Part shown: positions 9,663 to 19,800 of the stretch, piece after piece
Layout: each line of letters begins with the position of its first letter
Numbering within the stretch: position 1 is the first letter of the stretch
Made by a program: the position numbers and the translations under genes
Assembly (NCBI GenBank): GCA_023407175.1
Contig: JAEYMU010000053.1
Coordinates: 434,001-498,000, forward strand
Length of the DNA: 64,000 bases
Reading direction: 5' to 3'
Source of the DNA: Bacillota bacterium
GTDB taxonomy: Bacteria > Bacillota_A > Clostridia > Lachnospirales > Lachnospiraceae
Notes under the pieces: model-generated
What the model saw: the letters and a program-made list of their open reading frames with translations, nothing else
Told to the model about the DNA's origin: nothing
The model's database searches: none

Positions 9663-9800
9663 TAAGGTAATTACTCCTTAAGAAAATAGGAGGTGAAAAT
9701 CCTCCTGCAAATCAAGGGGGAAAAAATCCCCTACAAAACAAGGGAGGTTTAATTCCTCCCAGAAAATGTGGAGGAGAAATCCTTCCAAGAAAATGGAGGA
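9663..9800 (+). repeat. Tandem array of small hairpins containing Shine-Dalgarno/anti-Shine-Dalgarno arms
   Basis: Five consecutive hairpins lie in the pspA leader: TAAGG/CCTTA (9663-9680), AGGAGG/CCTCCT (9688-9706), AGGGG/CCCCT (9715-9732), GGGAGG/CCTCCC (9742-9760) and GGAGGA/TCCTTCC (9770-9786). A-rich spacers of about 9 nt give a period near 27 nt. The final unpaired GGAGGA (9795-9800) is the pspA ribosome binding site. The array looks like repeated duplication of a ribosome-binding unit. Confidence 0.75.
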
Positions 9801-9809
9801 ATGAGCAAA

Positions 9810-10484
9810 ATGAGTATTTTATCAAGATTCAAAGACATTATGTCAAGCAACATCAACGCCCTTTTAGACAAGGCAGAGGACCCTGAAAAGATGATCGACC
9901 AGTGCCTTAGAAACTTGAATTCCGACCTGGGCAAGGTAAAATCGGAAACCGCAGCAATTATGGCCGAGGAGCAGAGAGCTAAGAGAGTTCTCGACGAATG
10001 CAACGAAGAGATTGCCAAGATGCAGTCCTATGCGGTGAAGGCTCTGGAAGCAAACAACGAAACTGATGCACGAAAATTCCTGGAACAGAAGGCTGCCCTT
10101 TCTGCAAGATTGTCCGGATTGCAGGGAGCTTATGATCTTGCCAGTGCAAATGCAGCTCATATGCGTGAGATGCATGACAAGCTGGTGAATGATATCAACG
10201 AGCTGGAAGCCCGTAAGGATATGATTAAGGGTAAGCTTGCCGTAGCGAAGACCCAGGAGCGCATTAACAAGATGAGTTCCTCAGTATCCAGCGCAAATGA
10301 CTCCATCGCAAGCTTCAAAAAATACGAAGAGATGGCTGATAAGGCCCTGGATAAGGCCAATGCAATGGCCGAATTGAACCATTCCTCTAACGAGCAGTCC
10401 ATTGAGGACCTGACCAAAAAATATACCGTTAATACAGAAGTAGAAGACGAGCTGGCTGCCTTAAAAGCAAGCTTAAATAAATAA
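9810..10484 (+). CDS. pspA: PspA/IM30 family membrane-stress protein
   Basis: 225-residue coiled-coil protein of the PspA/IM30/Vipp1 (bacterial ESCRT-III-like) family, beginning MSILSRFKDIMSSNINALLDK with the amphipathic N-terminal helix and the DPEKMIDQCLRNL motif. It lines damaged membrane and stabilises the proton motive force. ATG 9810 is preferred because GGAGG lies 10 nt upstream; the frame is also open upstream to 9768. It heads a pspA-ydjG-ydjH-ydjI cluster like the Bacillus subtilis ydjFGHI operon. A hairpin follows at 10594-10640, so downstream genes may be read at a lower level or from a second start. Confidence 0.93.
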   Translation: MSILSRFKDIMSSNINALLDKAEDPEKMIDQCLRNLNSDLGKVKSETAAIMAEEQRAKRVLDECNEEIAKMQSYAVKALEANNETDARKFLEQKAALSARLSGLQGAYDLASANAAHMREMHDKLVNDINELEARKDMIKGKLAVAKTQERINKMSSSVSSANDSIASFKKYEEMADKALDKANAMAELNHSSNEQSIEDLTKKYTVNTEVEDELAALKASLNK

Positions 10485-10593
10485 TTTGCTTGGCTCTGAA
10501 CGGTTATAATAATTTTAGGCTGCAACCGGCATAGACCCATCACGGAATACGTGACTTGGCGTTTTCAACAGAATAATTAATTTTATAAGAATA

Positions 10594-10640
10594 ATGTCCG
10601 CAAAGATAAAGCCAAGTCTTTATCCTTTGCGGGCATTTTA
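10594..10640 (+). terminator. Hairpin terminator or attenuator between pspA and ydjG
   Basis: Arms of about 17 nt (10594-10610 and 10620-10636, one G.T pair) close on a short loop and are followed by TTTTAT. It would uncouple pspA level from ydjGHI. Confidence 0.7.
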
Positions 10641-10650
10641 TCAAGTTTGC

Positions 10651-10708
10651 AGGAGGAGAAATCCTCCTACAAAGCAAGGGAGGAGAAATCCTCCTTAAGA
10701 ACAGGAGG
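10651..10708 (+). repeat. Two Shine-Dalgarno/anti-Shine-Dalgarno hairpins before ydjG
   Basis: AGGAGGAGAAATCCTCCT (10651-10668) and a near-identical GGAGGAGAAATCCTCC unit (10676-10696) precede the true ribosome binding site AGGAGG at 10703-10708. They repeat the theme of the pspA leader array about 900 bp upstream. Confidence 0.75.
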
Positions 10709-10714
10709 ATTGGG

Positions 10715-11860
10715 ATGTCTACGGTTATTAATTATAAATGTCCTAACTGCGGTGCCGACATGGCATTTGACAGCCAGACCGGGATGCTTCGCTGTGCCAG
10801 CTGCGGAAGAACGGATAACATAGAGCAGATGGCCGGAAATAGCAATACTCAGGATGGGGATTATACCTATGATATGGATGATGAGGACAGAAAGGCCGCT
10901 GAATCCGCCTTTAACAATGATTATACTGACCCTCATGAGCATGATGAGCCAAGCAATCACTCCACCTTTGGAGAGAATGAGGCGACCGAATATCACTGTA
11001 ATAACTGCGGTGCCGTACTGATTACTGACGCACAGACCACCGCTACCACCTGCAGCTTCTGCGGCGCCGGTGTGGTAATCGGGGAACGCCTAAGCGGCAG
11101 TCTCGCTCCTGCCAAGGTAATTCCATTTTCCATCAGCAAGCAGCAGGCACAGGAGGCCTTCCGAAAATGGTGTAAGAAAGGCTTGCTGACACCGGGCGAT
11201 TTCATGACCGCCGACCGCATTAAGAATATAACCGGTATCTATGTTCCCTTCTGGCTGTATGATCTGAATGGACGCGGAGAGGCGGAAGCCACCTGTACCA
11301 GAGTCAGGACCTATACCCTGGGCGATTGGATTTATACCGAGACAAAATACTATCATGTATGGCGTAAGGTCGATTTAAATTATTCCCATGTTCCATGCGA
11401 TGCCTCAAAGAAAATGGAGGATGGCATGATGGATAAGCTGGAGCCCTATGGGTATGAAAATCTCAAGGATTTTAATATGCCCTACCTTGCCGGATATATC
11501 TCGGAAAAATATGATTTCACAGACGAGCAGATGCTGCCCCGTATAAAGGCAAGGGTTAATACTTATGTAGAGAACTACATAAGGTCCACTATAAATGGAT
11601 ATACTACCGTCAACTTTAACCACACGGATATCAACATCCGCAAAAGGAAGGCTGATTATACACTGATGCCTGTCTGGATGGTTTGCTATGACTATCGGAA
11701 GGCCGAGCATGTTTTTGCTATGAATGGACAGACCGGCAAGGTGGTAGGCAGGCCTCCCTTGAGCAAAGCCAAAATAGCCGCCTGGTTTTCCGGTATTTCT
11801 GTTGCAGGCTTTCTCCTGCTTCGCATCATCACTGTGCTGATGGGAGGTAATATTCTATGA
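10715..11860 (+). CDS. ydjG: YdjG-like zinc-ribbon membrane-anchored protein
   Basis: 381 residues with two N-terminal zinc ribbons (YKCPNCG...RCASCG, about residues 8-32, and YHCNNCG...CSFCG, about 92-118), a large beta-rich middle region and one C-terminal transmembrane helix (about 352-374). In Bacillus subtilis YdjG, YdjH and YdjI form a membrane complex that recruits PspA; gene order and domain content here are the same. The stop overlaps the ydjH start by 4 nt (ATGA), implying translational coupling. The specific biochemical activity is unknown. Confidence 0.8.
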   Translation: MSTVINYKCPNCGADMAFDSQTGMLRCASCGRTDNIEQMAGNSNTQDGDYTYDMDDEDRKAAESAFNNDYTDPHEHDEPSNHSTFGENEATEYHCNNCGAVLITDAQTTATTCSFCGAGVVIGERLSGSLAPAKVIPFSISKQQAQEAFRKWCKKGLLTPGDFMTADRIKNITGIYVPFWLYDLNGRGEAEATCTRVRTYTLGDWIYTETKYYHVWRKVDLNYSHVPCDASKKMEDGMMDKLEPYGYENLKDFNMPYLAGYISEKYDFTDEQMLPRIKARVNTYVENYIRSTINGYTTVNFNHTDINIRKRKADYTLMPVWMVCYDYRKAEHVFAMNGQTGKVVGRPPLSKAKIAAWFSGISVAGFLLLRIITVLMGGNIL

Positions 11861-12630
11861 AAAATTATTTTACCAAAAGCTTTTTGCCCCTGCTGGCAGT
11901 TTGCCTTGGACTGACCATATCGGCTGTACTGCCTTCCCATACGGCCATGGCAAATACGAGCGCAGAGATTCAGCATGTATATGACGAAGCCGACCTGCTA
12001 TCCTCCTCCGAAGCGAAGGAGGTAGAGGATATGTGTTCACAGTACAGTGAAAAGGATGACCTTGATATCATCATCCTGACACACAAGGATGCCAGTGCTG
12101 TCGATGCCGAAACCTATATTGAAAACTTTTATGACAGCTTTTATGACAGCCGACGCAGTGACAGTGTTATCCTATTAATCGATTTATATAACCGCGTAGT
12201 TTTCATAGAAGGCTATGGCTTTGCAAAAACCAGTATAAATTCCGGCCGGATTGATAGCATCATTGATGAAATCACTCCTGACTTAAGCAATGGTAATTAC
12301 TCCGCTGCATTCCGGCAGTTTATCAAGCTTTCCGACCATTATATCAACACCGCTCCCATTTATTTAAACGTATGGCTTCATCTTGGCATAGCCCTTGCAA
12401 TCGGTGGAATTACTGTCGCAGTTATGGCATATAATGCCGGGGGCAGAATGACTGTGAGCGGAGGTACTTATCTGGAGCCCGGCAATTCCGGCCTGATTGG
12501 AAGAAGGGACGATTATATCCGCACCCTTGTTACACGTGTCAGAAAACCTCAGAATAATAACGGCGGTGGCGGTGGTGGAAGAATCTCTGCCGGCGGTCAT
12601 TCCCACAGCTCGGGAGGCGGCAGATTCTGA
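11857..12630 (+). CDS. ydjH: YdjH-like TPM-domain membrane protein
   Basis: 257 residues: N-terminal signal or anchor helix (KSFLPLLAVCLGLTISAVL), a TPM domain (about 38-160, with VYDEADLLSS and the phosphatase-like alpha/beta core), a second transmembrane helix (about 168-190) and a flexible tail ending in Gly/His/Ser-rich sequence (GGGGGG...GGHSHSSGGGRF), typical of TPM proteins. It overlaps ydjG by 4 nt. By analogy with Bacillus it belongs to the YdjGHI complex anchoring PspA at the membrane. Confidence 0.82.
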   Translation: MKNYFTKSFLPLLAVCLGLTISAVLPSHTAMANTSAEIQHVYDEADLLSSSEAKEVEDMCSQYSEKDDLDIIILTHKDASAVDAETYIENFYDSFYDSRRSDSVILLIDLYNRVVFIEGYGFAKTSINSGRIDSIIDEITPDLSNGNYSAAFRQFIKLSDHYINTAPIYLNVWLHLGIALAIGGITVAVMAYNAGGRMTVSGGTYLEPGNSGLIGRRDDYIRTLVTRVRKPQNNNGGGGGGRISAGGHSHSSGGGRF

Positions 12631-12744
12631 CAAGGAAGCGGCTGCTTATGCATTAAAGTATTTTTATGCTTTCCATATTTGATTATAACCTTAACAAAAA
12701 TTTTTTCAGTACAATCACATTTGAATTCATAGGAGGATACCGGT

Positions 12745-13725
12745 ATGGGTCTATTTTCAAAGCAGTTTGCCAATGTTGTTGAGTGGCAGGAATTCCGCGA
12801 CGACATGGTATTTTACAAATGGAGCAATGATGAGATAAAGAAGGGAAGCCGGCTTATCATTCGTCCGGGGCAGGATGCTGTGTTCCTGTACAATGGAAAG
12901 ATAGAGGGAATCTTCAAGGATGAGGGGGATTATGATATCGAATCCCAGATCATCCCGTTCCTCTCCACCTTAAAGGGCTTTCGATTCGGCTTTAACAGTG
13001 GTCTCCGGGCAGAGGTTCTCTTTATTAACACCAAGGAATTCATCGTAAAATGGGGCACCCAGAACGCCATTAATATTCCAACCCCGCAGCTTCCGGGAGG
13101 GATACCCATTCGTGCCAATGGTACCTTTACCTTTAAGGTATCCGATTATGTCAAGCTGATTGATAAAATTGCAGGCATCCGGCAGAATTATTTTGTAGAG
13201 GATGTAAAGCTTCGTATGGTGGCTATCCTTGACCAGCTCTTGATGAAATGGATTCCCAAGGAAGGCAAGGATATGTTTAACCTTCAGGCCAATTCCTTCG
13301 ATATTGCTTCGGGTATTCGTGCTGATCTGGATATGCAGCTATTCGACTCCGGGTTATCGGTTGTGAGCTTTCATATTATGAGCTTTACCTACCCGGAAGA
13401 AATCCAAAAAATGATTAACAAAAATGCCTCCTACAGTATGGTTGGCGACTTGAACCGTTACCAGCAGGTTGCCATGACAGAGGGCATCTCCACCGGCCAG
13501 GTTCACGGCGGTGGCGCCGCTTCCGATATGGCCGGTATGATGATGGGCATGAATATGGCAAATCAGATGATGCAAAATATAAATAATCCCAGTTCCTCCC
13601 CCTCTGCTCCCGACAGCAATGCAGCACCCCAGGGTGGAGCCAAGCCTAACTTTTGCCCGAATTGCGGAACAAAAACCGGCACCGCCAATTTCTGTCCAAA
13701 TTGCGGTCAAAAGCTGATAAGCTAA
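12745..13725 (+). CDS. ydjI: YdjI-like SPFH-domain protein with C-terminal zinc ribbons
   Basis: 326 residues. The first 230 form an SPFH/virion-core-like domain (EWQEFRDDMVFYKWSNDEIKKGSRLIIRPGQDAVF near the start). A Met/Gly-rich region (GGAASDMAGMMMGMNMANQMMQ) follows, and the C-terminus has paired CxxC motifs (FCPNCGTKTGTANFCPNCG). A TAGGAGG site lies 10 nt before the ATG. It is last in the operon. In Bacillus YdjI contacts PspA and mediates its membrane recruitment, and the same role is inferred here. Confidence 0.85.
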   Translation: MGLFSKQFANVVEWQEFRDDMVFYKWSNDEIKKGSRLIIRPGQDAVFLYNGKIEGIFKDEGDYDIESQIIPFLSTLKGFRFGFNSGLRAEVLFINTKEFIVKWGTQNAINIPTPQLPGGIPIRANGTFTFKVSDYVKLIDKIAGIRQNYFVEDVKLRMVAILDQLLMKWIPKEGKDMFNLQANSFDIASGIRADLDMQLFDSGLSVVSFHIMSFTYPEEIQKMINKNASYSMVGDLNRYQQVAMTEGISTGQVHGGGAASDMAGMMMGMNMANQMMQNINNPSSSPSAPDSNAAPQGGAKPNFCPNCGTKTGTANFCPNCGQKLIS

Positions 13726-13749
13726 TAGCACTTTATCCATAATAGAAAG

Positions 13750-13795
13750 AAGGTGACAAGGAAAGCCAGATGGTTTCCCTTGTCACCTTTTCTTT
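13750..13795. terminator. Bidirectional terminator between ydjI and the GH13 gene
   Basis: Arms AAGGTGACAAGGAAA (13750-13764) and TTTCCCTTGTCACCTT (13774-13789) pair with one bulge, and T-rich sequence follows on both strands. It serves the convergent ydjI (+) and GH13 (-) genes. Confidence 0.85.
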
Positions 13796-13821
13796 GTTCT
13801 GCTAAGCTTATCGCTCTGTTT

Positions 13822-16800
13822 TTACTTCTTTACAGTTATTTTGGTCTTGTAGACATACTTCTTGCCTGCCTGAACCACAGTTGTGGTAACAGTCACCGTT
13901 CCTGCTTTTTTCGCCGTAATTTTTCCTGTCTTGCTTATCGTCACGATACCCTTTTTGCTTAGGCTATAGGTTACCTTGGCTCCCTCAAGTGCATTGGAAG
14001 GCTTCAAAATATAGGTCTTGCCAACCTTAATGGTTCTCTTTTCGATTACGGAAGGAAGCACCGGATTTATGGAGGTCAGTACATAGGAGGAGGCATGCTT
14101 AAAGGTCAGCGTTACCTTTCCGTCCTCACCTACAACTCCGTAAGCAGTCACCTTAATCTTTTTAGTTACCTCATTATAATAGCTTAAGAATATATATTTT
14201 CCGATGTATTTGGAGGGTACTGTAAGTGTCAGGTTAGCCGTAAACGGAAGTGTACCGCTGTAAGCGATCTCCAGCTGGCGTATCTGGATATTATTATTCT
14301 TCAATCCGCTGGCCTTTAAGGCTTCCTCTGTAGCCTTATCGATACCCGCTGTAACCTTACTGTTTGTAACATCACCCACACTTAAATCGTAGATATCAAC
14401 TATCCCGTCTCCGCTTTCTATGGAGGCACCGTTAATTGTCCAGGTATAATCGCCATAATCCAATACCAGATCAATATTCTTACCGGCAACCTCTGATAAA
14501 ATATTGCCCGGTATTCCTGATGCTCCATTCATGCTGATGGTTACCCTGGGCGCTTCTTCCCCGTCCTTAAGATCGGTAACCAGCTTATTAAGCTCGGTTA
14601 AGATATCATCCCAGCCGGATACACTTTGGCCGTTAAGGACAGGCTCCTTGGTATTCGAATCGTTGTCCCCCGTTCCTTCATTATTCCCTGTATCAGTGTC
14701 TCCGGTATCTGTATCTGTGTCACCGCCATTCTGATTTCCGTTATTATTCCCGTTATTGCCATTGTCCGTATTGCCGCCGTTGCCCGGATCAGAAGCCTGT
14801 GTTCTGGTAATCCTGATGGTTGTGGAAGCCGTCATCTGAGTGGTAATTCTTCCGGTATCGGTAAGCCAGGATTGCTCCCTCGTCTCCTGTGTCGGTTCAA
14901 TATGCAATACAAATTCATTCACACCCACTGTCAGAGGTATATTATTCAATCTGACATTACCATAGGCATCCAGTGCTCCTGCCTGCATCGTATTGATATC
15001 CGTACCATTGATGGTGAAAATACCGCCGTAGGGAACACTGGCCTGCAGATTGAAGCTGCTGTCCGTCGTGGTATATTCAATAGTCCCTCCATAGTAGGAA
15101 ATTCTCGGCACCGTAATCATAATCGGCATATCTACCCAGCGAAGCACATAGTCCTCGATCAGCATTCGATTGCCGCCCTGATTGGTTACGGTAACACGGA
15201 TATTGGTATCAGTGGAGCTGTAACCGTAATTACCGGGTGAGGTGGTATCTCCCTCTATATTACTGGTCAGAGCCTCGGTTGCCCAGGTTCCTCTGGTATA
15301 CTTATATTCAATCTTCTTTCCGGCCATAATCTGGAAGGTATATTCCACGATGTTATTATCTGTCGCACCGCTGGGCTTTTTCAGCAGCCATCCGGAAGCA
15401 TTCCAGCCGTTTTTATCACTGGCCATATAAATGCTGTCCGTGGAGGCGGGCATAACCTTATCCGGAATATGAAGCCTGACTGTAACCTCAATCATCGTCA
15501 GCTTCGGTGTAACCGTTACTATTGCTGAAGTACTCCTGTTATATTCACTGTTATAGGCTGCCACACGATAGGAATAGGTCGTGTCATTGCTTACCAGGAA
15601 GTCGGTATAGGTCAGGGCGCTCGCATCCAATACCGCAATTCTCTCCTCATAGGCATTTTCAGAACCCAGCTTTGTGCGGTAGATTTCAAAACCGCTCAAA
15701 TTATCTTCAGATTCCACGGACCAGTTTAAGGTAACCCGGCTGGATTCCTGTACCGGCTGCTCCAGTGCCGGAGTGGCAGGTGCCGGCAGAGTAAAGTTGC
15801 CGACAGCGGACATACTGGTCTGAAGCGATTCTGTATAGGTATAGCCGTTATTAACGCTCACCTTGGCAAAATACAGGTAGGTTCCTTCCACAGTAGGTTC
15901 AAAGGACGCCGTATAAATCTTTCCTGTACCGTCATCTGCCAGATAGCGCAGCTTTGTAAACTGTGCCGAAGCTTTATCGCTGCCTTGCAAATAATATCCC
16001 AGTGTAGCTGAAATGCTGGAAATTTCCCTGCCTGCATAGGCGCTGTCATCCGTCAGGCCGTTTACCGTTATCTTCACATTTATGGTGTCTGTTTTCTTTC
16101 CTACACCAATAGTTACCTCGTTTACCGATGAGGGTGCGGTCACTTCCGTTATCTCAAAGCTTGGCAGAGCAGACACAACGCTGCTGCTTACACTTAAGCT
16201 TTCATCGACCACACTTCTCACATAATAATAGTATCTGGTTCCATTCGTTACGCTGGTATCCACATAGGAGGTCTCTGTTACCGGCGTACTGTTCAGACGC
16301 ACAGCTTCAGTTCCTTCCAGAAGAGTACGGTATACATAATATCCGTCAGCACCTTCTACAGCATCCCAATGCAGGGAAACCTGAGGTGTTGTCCCTACCG
16401 AAGCCTCTGCCGTTACATTGGCAGGTGCTGCCGGAAGTGCGCTAAGCTGGGTGGTCGATACCATCATAAGTCCGGTATAAGCAGGAACGTGAAGGGTAAT
16501 GGTTCCGTTAACAACGGTACCGGTAATACCGCTTCCCAGTTCATCTGCAAGGGTCAGCCCTTCGGGAAGAAAATCCGTTACATCGGCTGTAATATCAATT
16601 GCTGCGTCAGAACGGTTAATCAGAGAGAGACCGCCCTCCTCAGAACTCTTTCTGGCATATGCAATAACATCCCCTTCCGCATAGGCTGTTTTGATCTCAC
16701 CGGTTGCAAAAAGGTCAAGATGAGCATTACGAACCTCTGCGGCCTTCACATAGGCGTTAAATAAATCTCCGTAGGTATCGGCATAAGCATCTGAAATTTC

Positions 16801-19800
16801 ATAGGTTCCGTCTGTCTGCTCAGTTACTCTCTCCCAAGGGAAGGTTCTTCTGGAATCCGGGTCCTTGGTTCCGGTTACTCCAACTTCATCTCCGTAATAA
16901 ATCGTAGGCGCACCCGGATAGCTTAACTGGAATATTGCCGTCAGAGCCTGAAGCTTAATCGCTCTCTCAGAGGCATCCGGTGCATTCTGTGTATTTTCTT
17001 CCTCCCAGGTGGGATTATCAATCTTTGTTATATTTCTTACAGTATCATGGGAATCCACCAGATTTAACATGGCCTGCCATGCTTCCTCGGGATAATTTTC
17101 CCGGATGATCTCCAGTGCTTCGTTCAGTGCAGATGCATCTCCTCCGTCTACCAGGAAGCCCTGAAGCGCTGCTCTGAACTGATAGTTCATTACGGAGTCA
17201 AACATATCACCTAATAAATAATCTGTTGCAACACCCCATTCTTCTCCCAGAATTACCGGATCTTCAATGGTGTTGCCGTTAATATCCGTCTGCCCTTCCG
17301 CCGACTTAACAGCGATACGGAACTGTCTCCAGGTGTCATCGGATACATCGGGAGCCACATCCAGTCTCCAGCCGCTTGCTCCCAGGTAAAGCCATCTCTG
17401 GGAATTAGCCGACTGCATTGCCTCGGTTACATCCGTTGCCGTGCTAAGGTCATAGCCGATAACTTCCTCTCTGTAGCTTACATTGTTATATTCATGCTCT
17501 CCTGCAATAGTAGCAGAAGAATCATTCGTCAGATTAGTCGTTTCCGCAGATACAGCCTTTATAACAGGAAGAGAATCATATCCCCACCAGCCTTCATAGG
17601 CATATCTTACAAACTCTCCTGTAACAGAATCATATACCTTATCAGGGCCTACATCGAACCAGCTGATATAGCAGAAGTCTGCATCGGTATAGTTTTCCCC
17701 GGTAGAGGGATTAATCTGAGACTTGTAATAATTCTTTACCGCTGTCTCAGCTTCTGCCTGGGTTACATCATCTTCTTCCACCTTCTGCCATACCCTGCTC
17801 CAATACTCATAGGCACCGATTTCAGGGTATTTCTCATAGCGGTCAAAGTAAATGGAGTCATCACCCACATGGTTGAAGACACCATCCGTAATCAGATGGA
17901 TACCAAGCTCATCGCATACCTCGGCAAAGTCACTGTAAACCTTGTCGGAGGCCTCCTTGGTAGCTTCATAATTTAATCCGGAGGTAGAATCACCCGGTGT
18001 ATTGTACACCGGCTCTCCAAACATCGGGTCCAGATGCTTGTAATCAGTAGCATCGTATTTATGATTGGAGGCTGCCCAGGATACGGGATTTAAGTAAATG
18101 GCCGTAACTCCCAGCGTCTGCAGGTAGGAAAGCTTTTCCCTGATACCCTCGATATCGCCGCCATAGAATTCATTGGACCATACACCATCCGTCGTAGCAT
18201 CGGGATAATAGGGCTTATTTGCCTCCTCCGACTGTCTGGGATTTTCAGGAAGTGTGGACCATTCATCCCCGTCAAAGAGCTGTACCTCATCACCTCTGCT
18301 TCCCTCCACATCCTTTGCATGATTGTTGGAGGTATCCCCGTCATAAAAACGGTCGGGGAAAATCTGATAAACCACTGCATTCTTCATCCAGTCGGGTGTT
18401 TCGTATTCATCATCATATACGGTCAGGTCATAGGGGGTCTGTCCATCCTCGGATACGGCTCCCGTACCTCCGCTGCTTGCATCATCCCCATATTCGTATT
18501 TGGCTGTACCGTCAATTACAATAAATTTGTAGCTCCATACACCGATTTCGCTGAAGGTTTCCTTCGGAACGGTTACTTCCCAATAATCCTTTCCATCAAG
18601 AACCGTTGCTACCGACATGTCGAAATCCCTGGACACATCGTTATAATCAATCAGCTCCAGCTTAACCAGCTGCGCATCGTTTTGCTCCGCTGCAAACCGG
18701 AAGGTCACGTCCTCGCTTTCTTCCTTAATTGCACCAAAGGGTTTCTTATAGGTAATGTCCCTGCTGTCATAATACAGAGCCGAGGTCTTGATGGCTCCGT
18801 CATAAAGAGAATCCTTCGGCTTATAATCGTGGCTTAAAGCCTTTGTCTCCGCAGCATTATTAATGGTAAAAGCAACATCTGCCGAACCGTCCACGATTTT
18901 CAGTGCAAGATTTCCGTTGCTGCTAGTAGGATCTCCATAGTTTGCTCCGCTCCAGTCACTTCCGAAAACTACCTTGCATTCATAGGCGCCCTTCGGAAGC
19001 GAGCGCTGAAGCTTGTATACCGTATTATTAAAATAATAATCCACGAACATAAGCTGTGAGCTTCCGGGAGCCCAATCACTGCTTTCTCCAAGCTCTGTCT
19101 GGAGATCTCCGACAAGTCTTGGCCAGCCGCCTTCCTCAAGGGCAGGCGTATATTGCTGAAGGCCCTGACTTTCCAGAGAGGTTAGGTTCGTACGTACCTT
19201 ATTCAGTCCCTCCATCTCATCATTCAGATAGAAGTTCACCTTGGTCTTTTCATCCAGATGTAGTGAAAAATTAGCCGAATTGTCACCGATTCCATCAGAA
19301 CCAATGGCACTGTTCCAGGAGCCGTTTTTCGTAAATTTGAATTCATAATCGCCTGCATCCAATACCATTGATTTCGCATAATACTCTCCAACCAGATGAC
19401 TCATTACAGAGGTGGTATTCGAGATATTCCAGCTGTCATAACTGCCCAGGGAACCGGTAACCCTCCATACAGCGCTTCCTCCCGGCTGGGCTGCAAAGGT
19501 ATCTGCCAGTATATCTGTCCCTCCGCTTACCGGAAAGCCAAGTGCCTGTGCAATGGTATCATAATTGTTAACTGTATCATAAATGGTTCCGCTGCTCTTA
19601 TCATAGAGGAAGAGAACCCTTTGATTACTCTCTGTGGTTGTTAAGGATTTATTACTGCCGTTATCCCATTGTCCCGCAGTACGGTTATAATATTTATACT
19701 CATAGGTAGCCGGGGTAGCAAATTCCTTCTCATACAGATAAAGATTTGCACTGATAGCTCTGAAATCATATCCGTCATAATCCGGATTCCAATTGTTGTC

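Noticed and set aside
9663..9800. CRISPR array
   Set aside because: The repeated units are short, variable hairpins with A-rich spacers of about 9 nt and no cas genes; they do not have CRISPR repeat or spacer lengths.
17494..18837. Several plus-strand open frames of 96-172 codons across the GH13 gene
   Set aside because: They overlap the catalytic domain on the opposite strand and show no family features.
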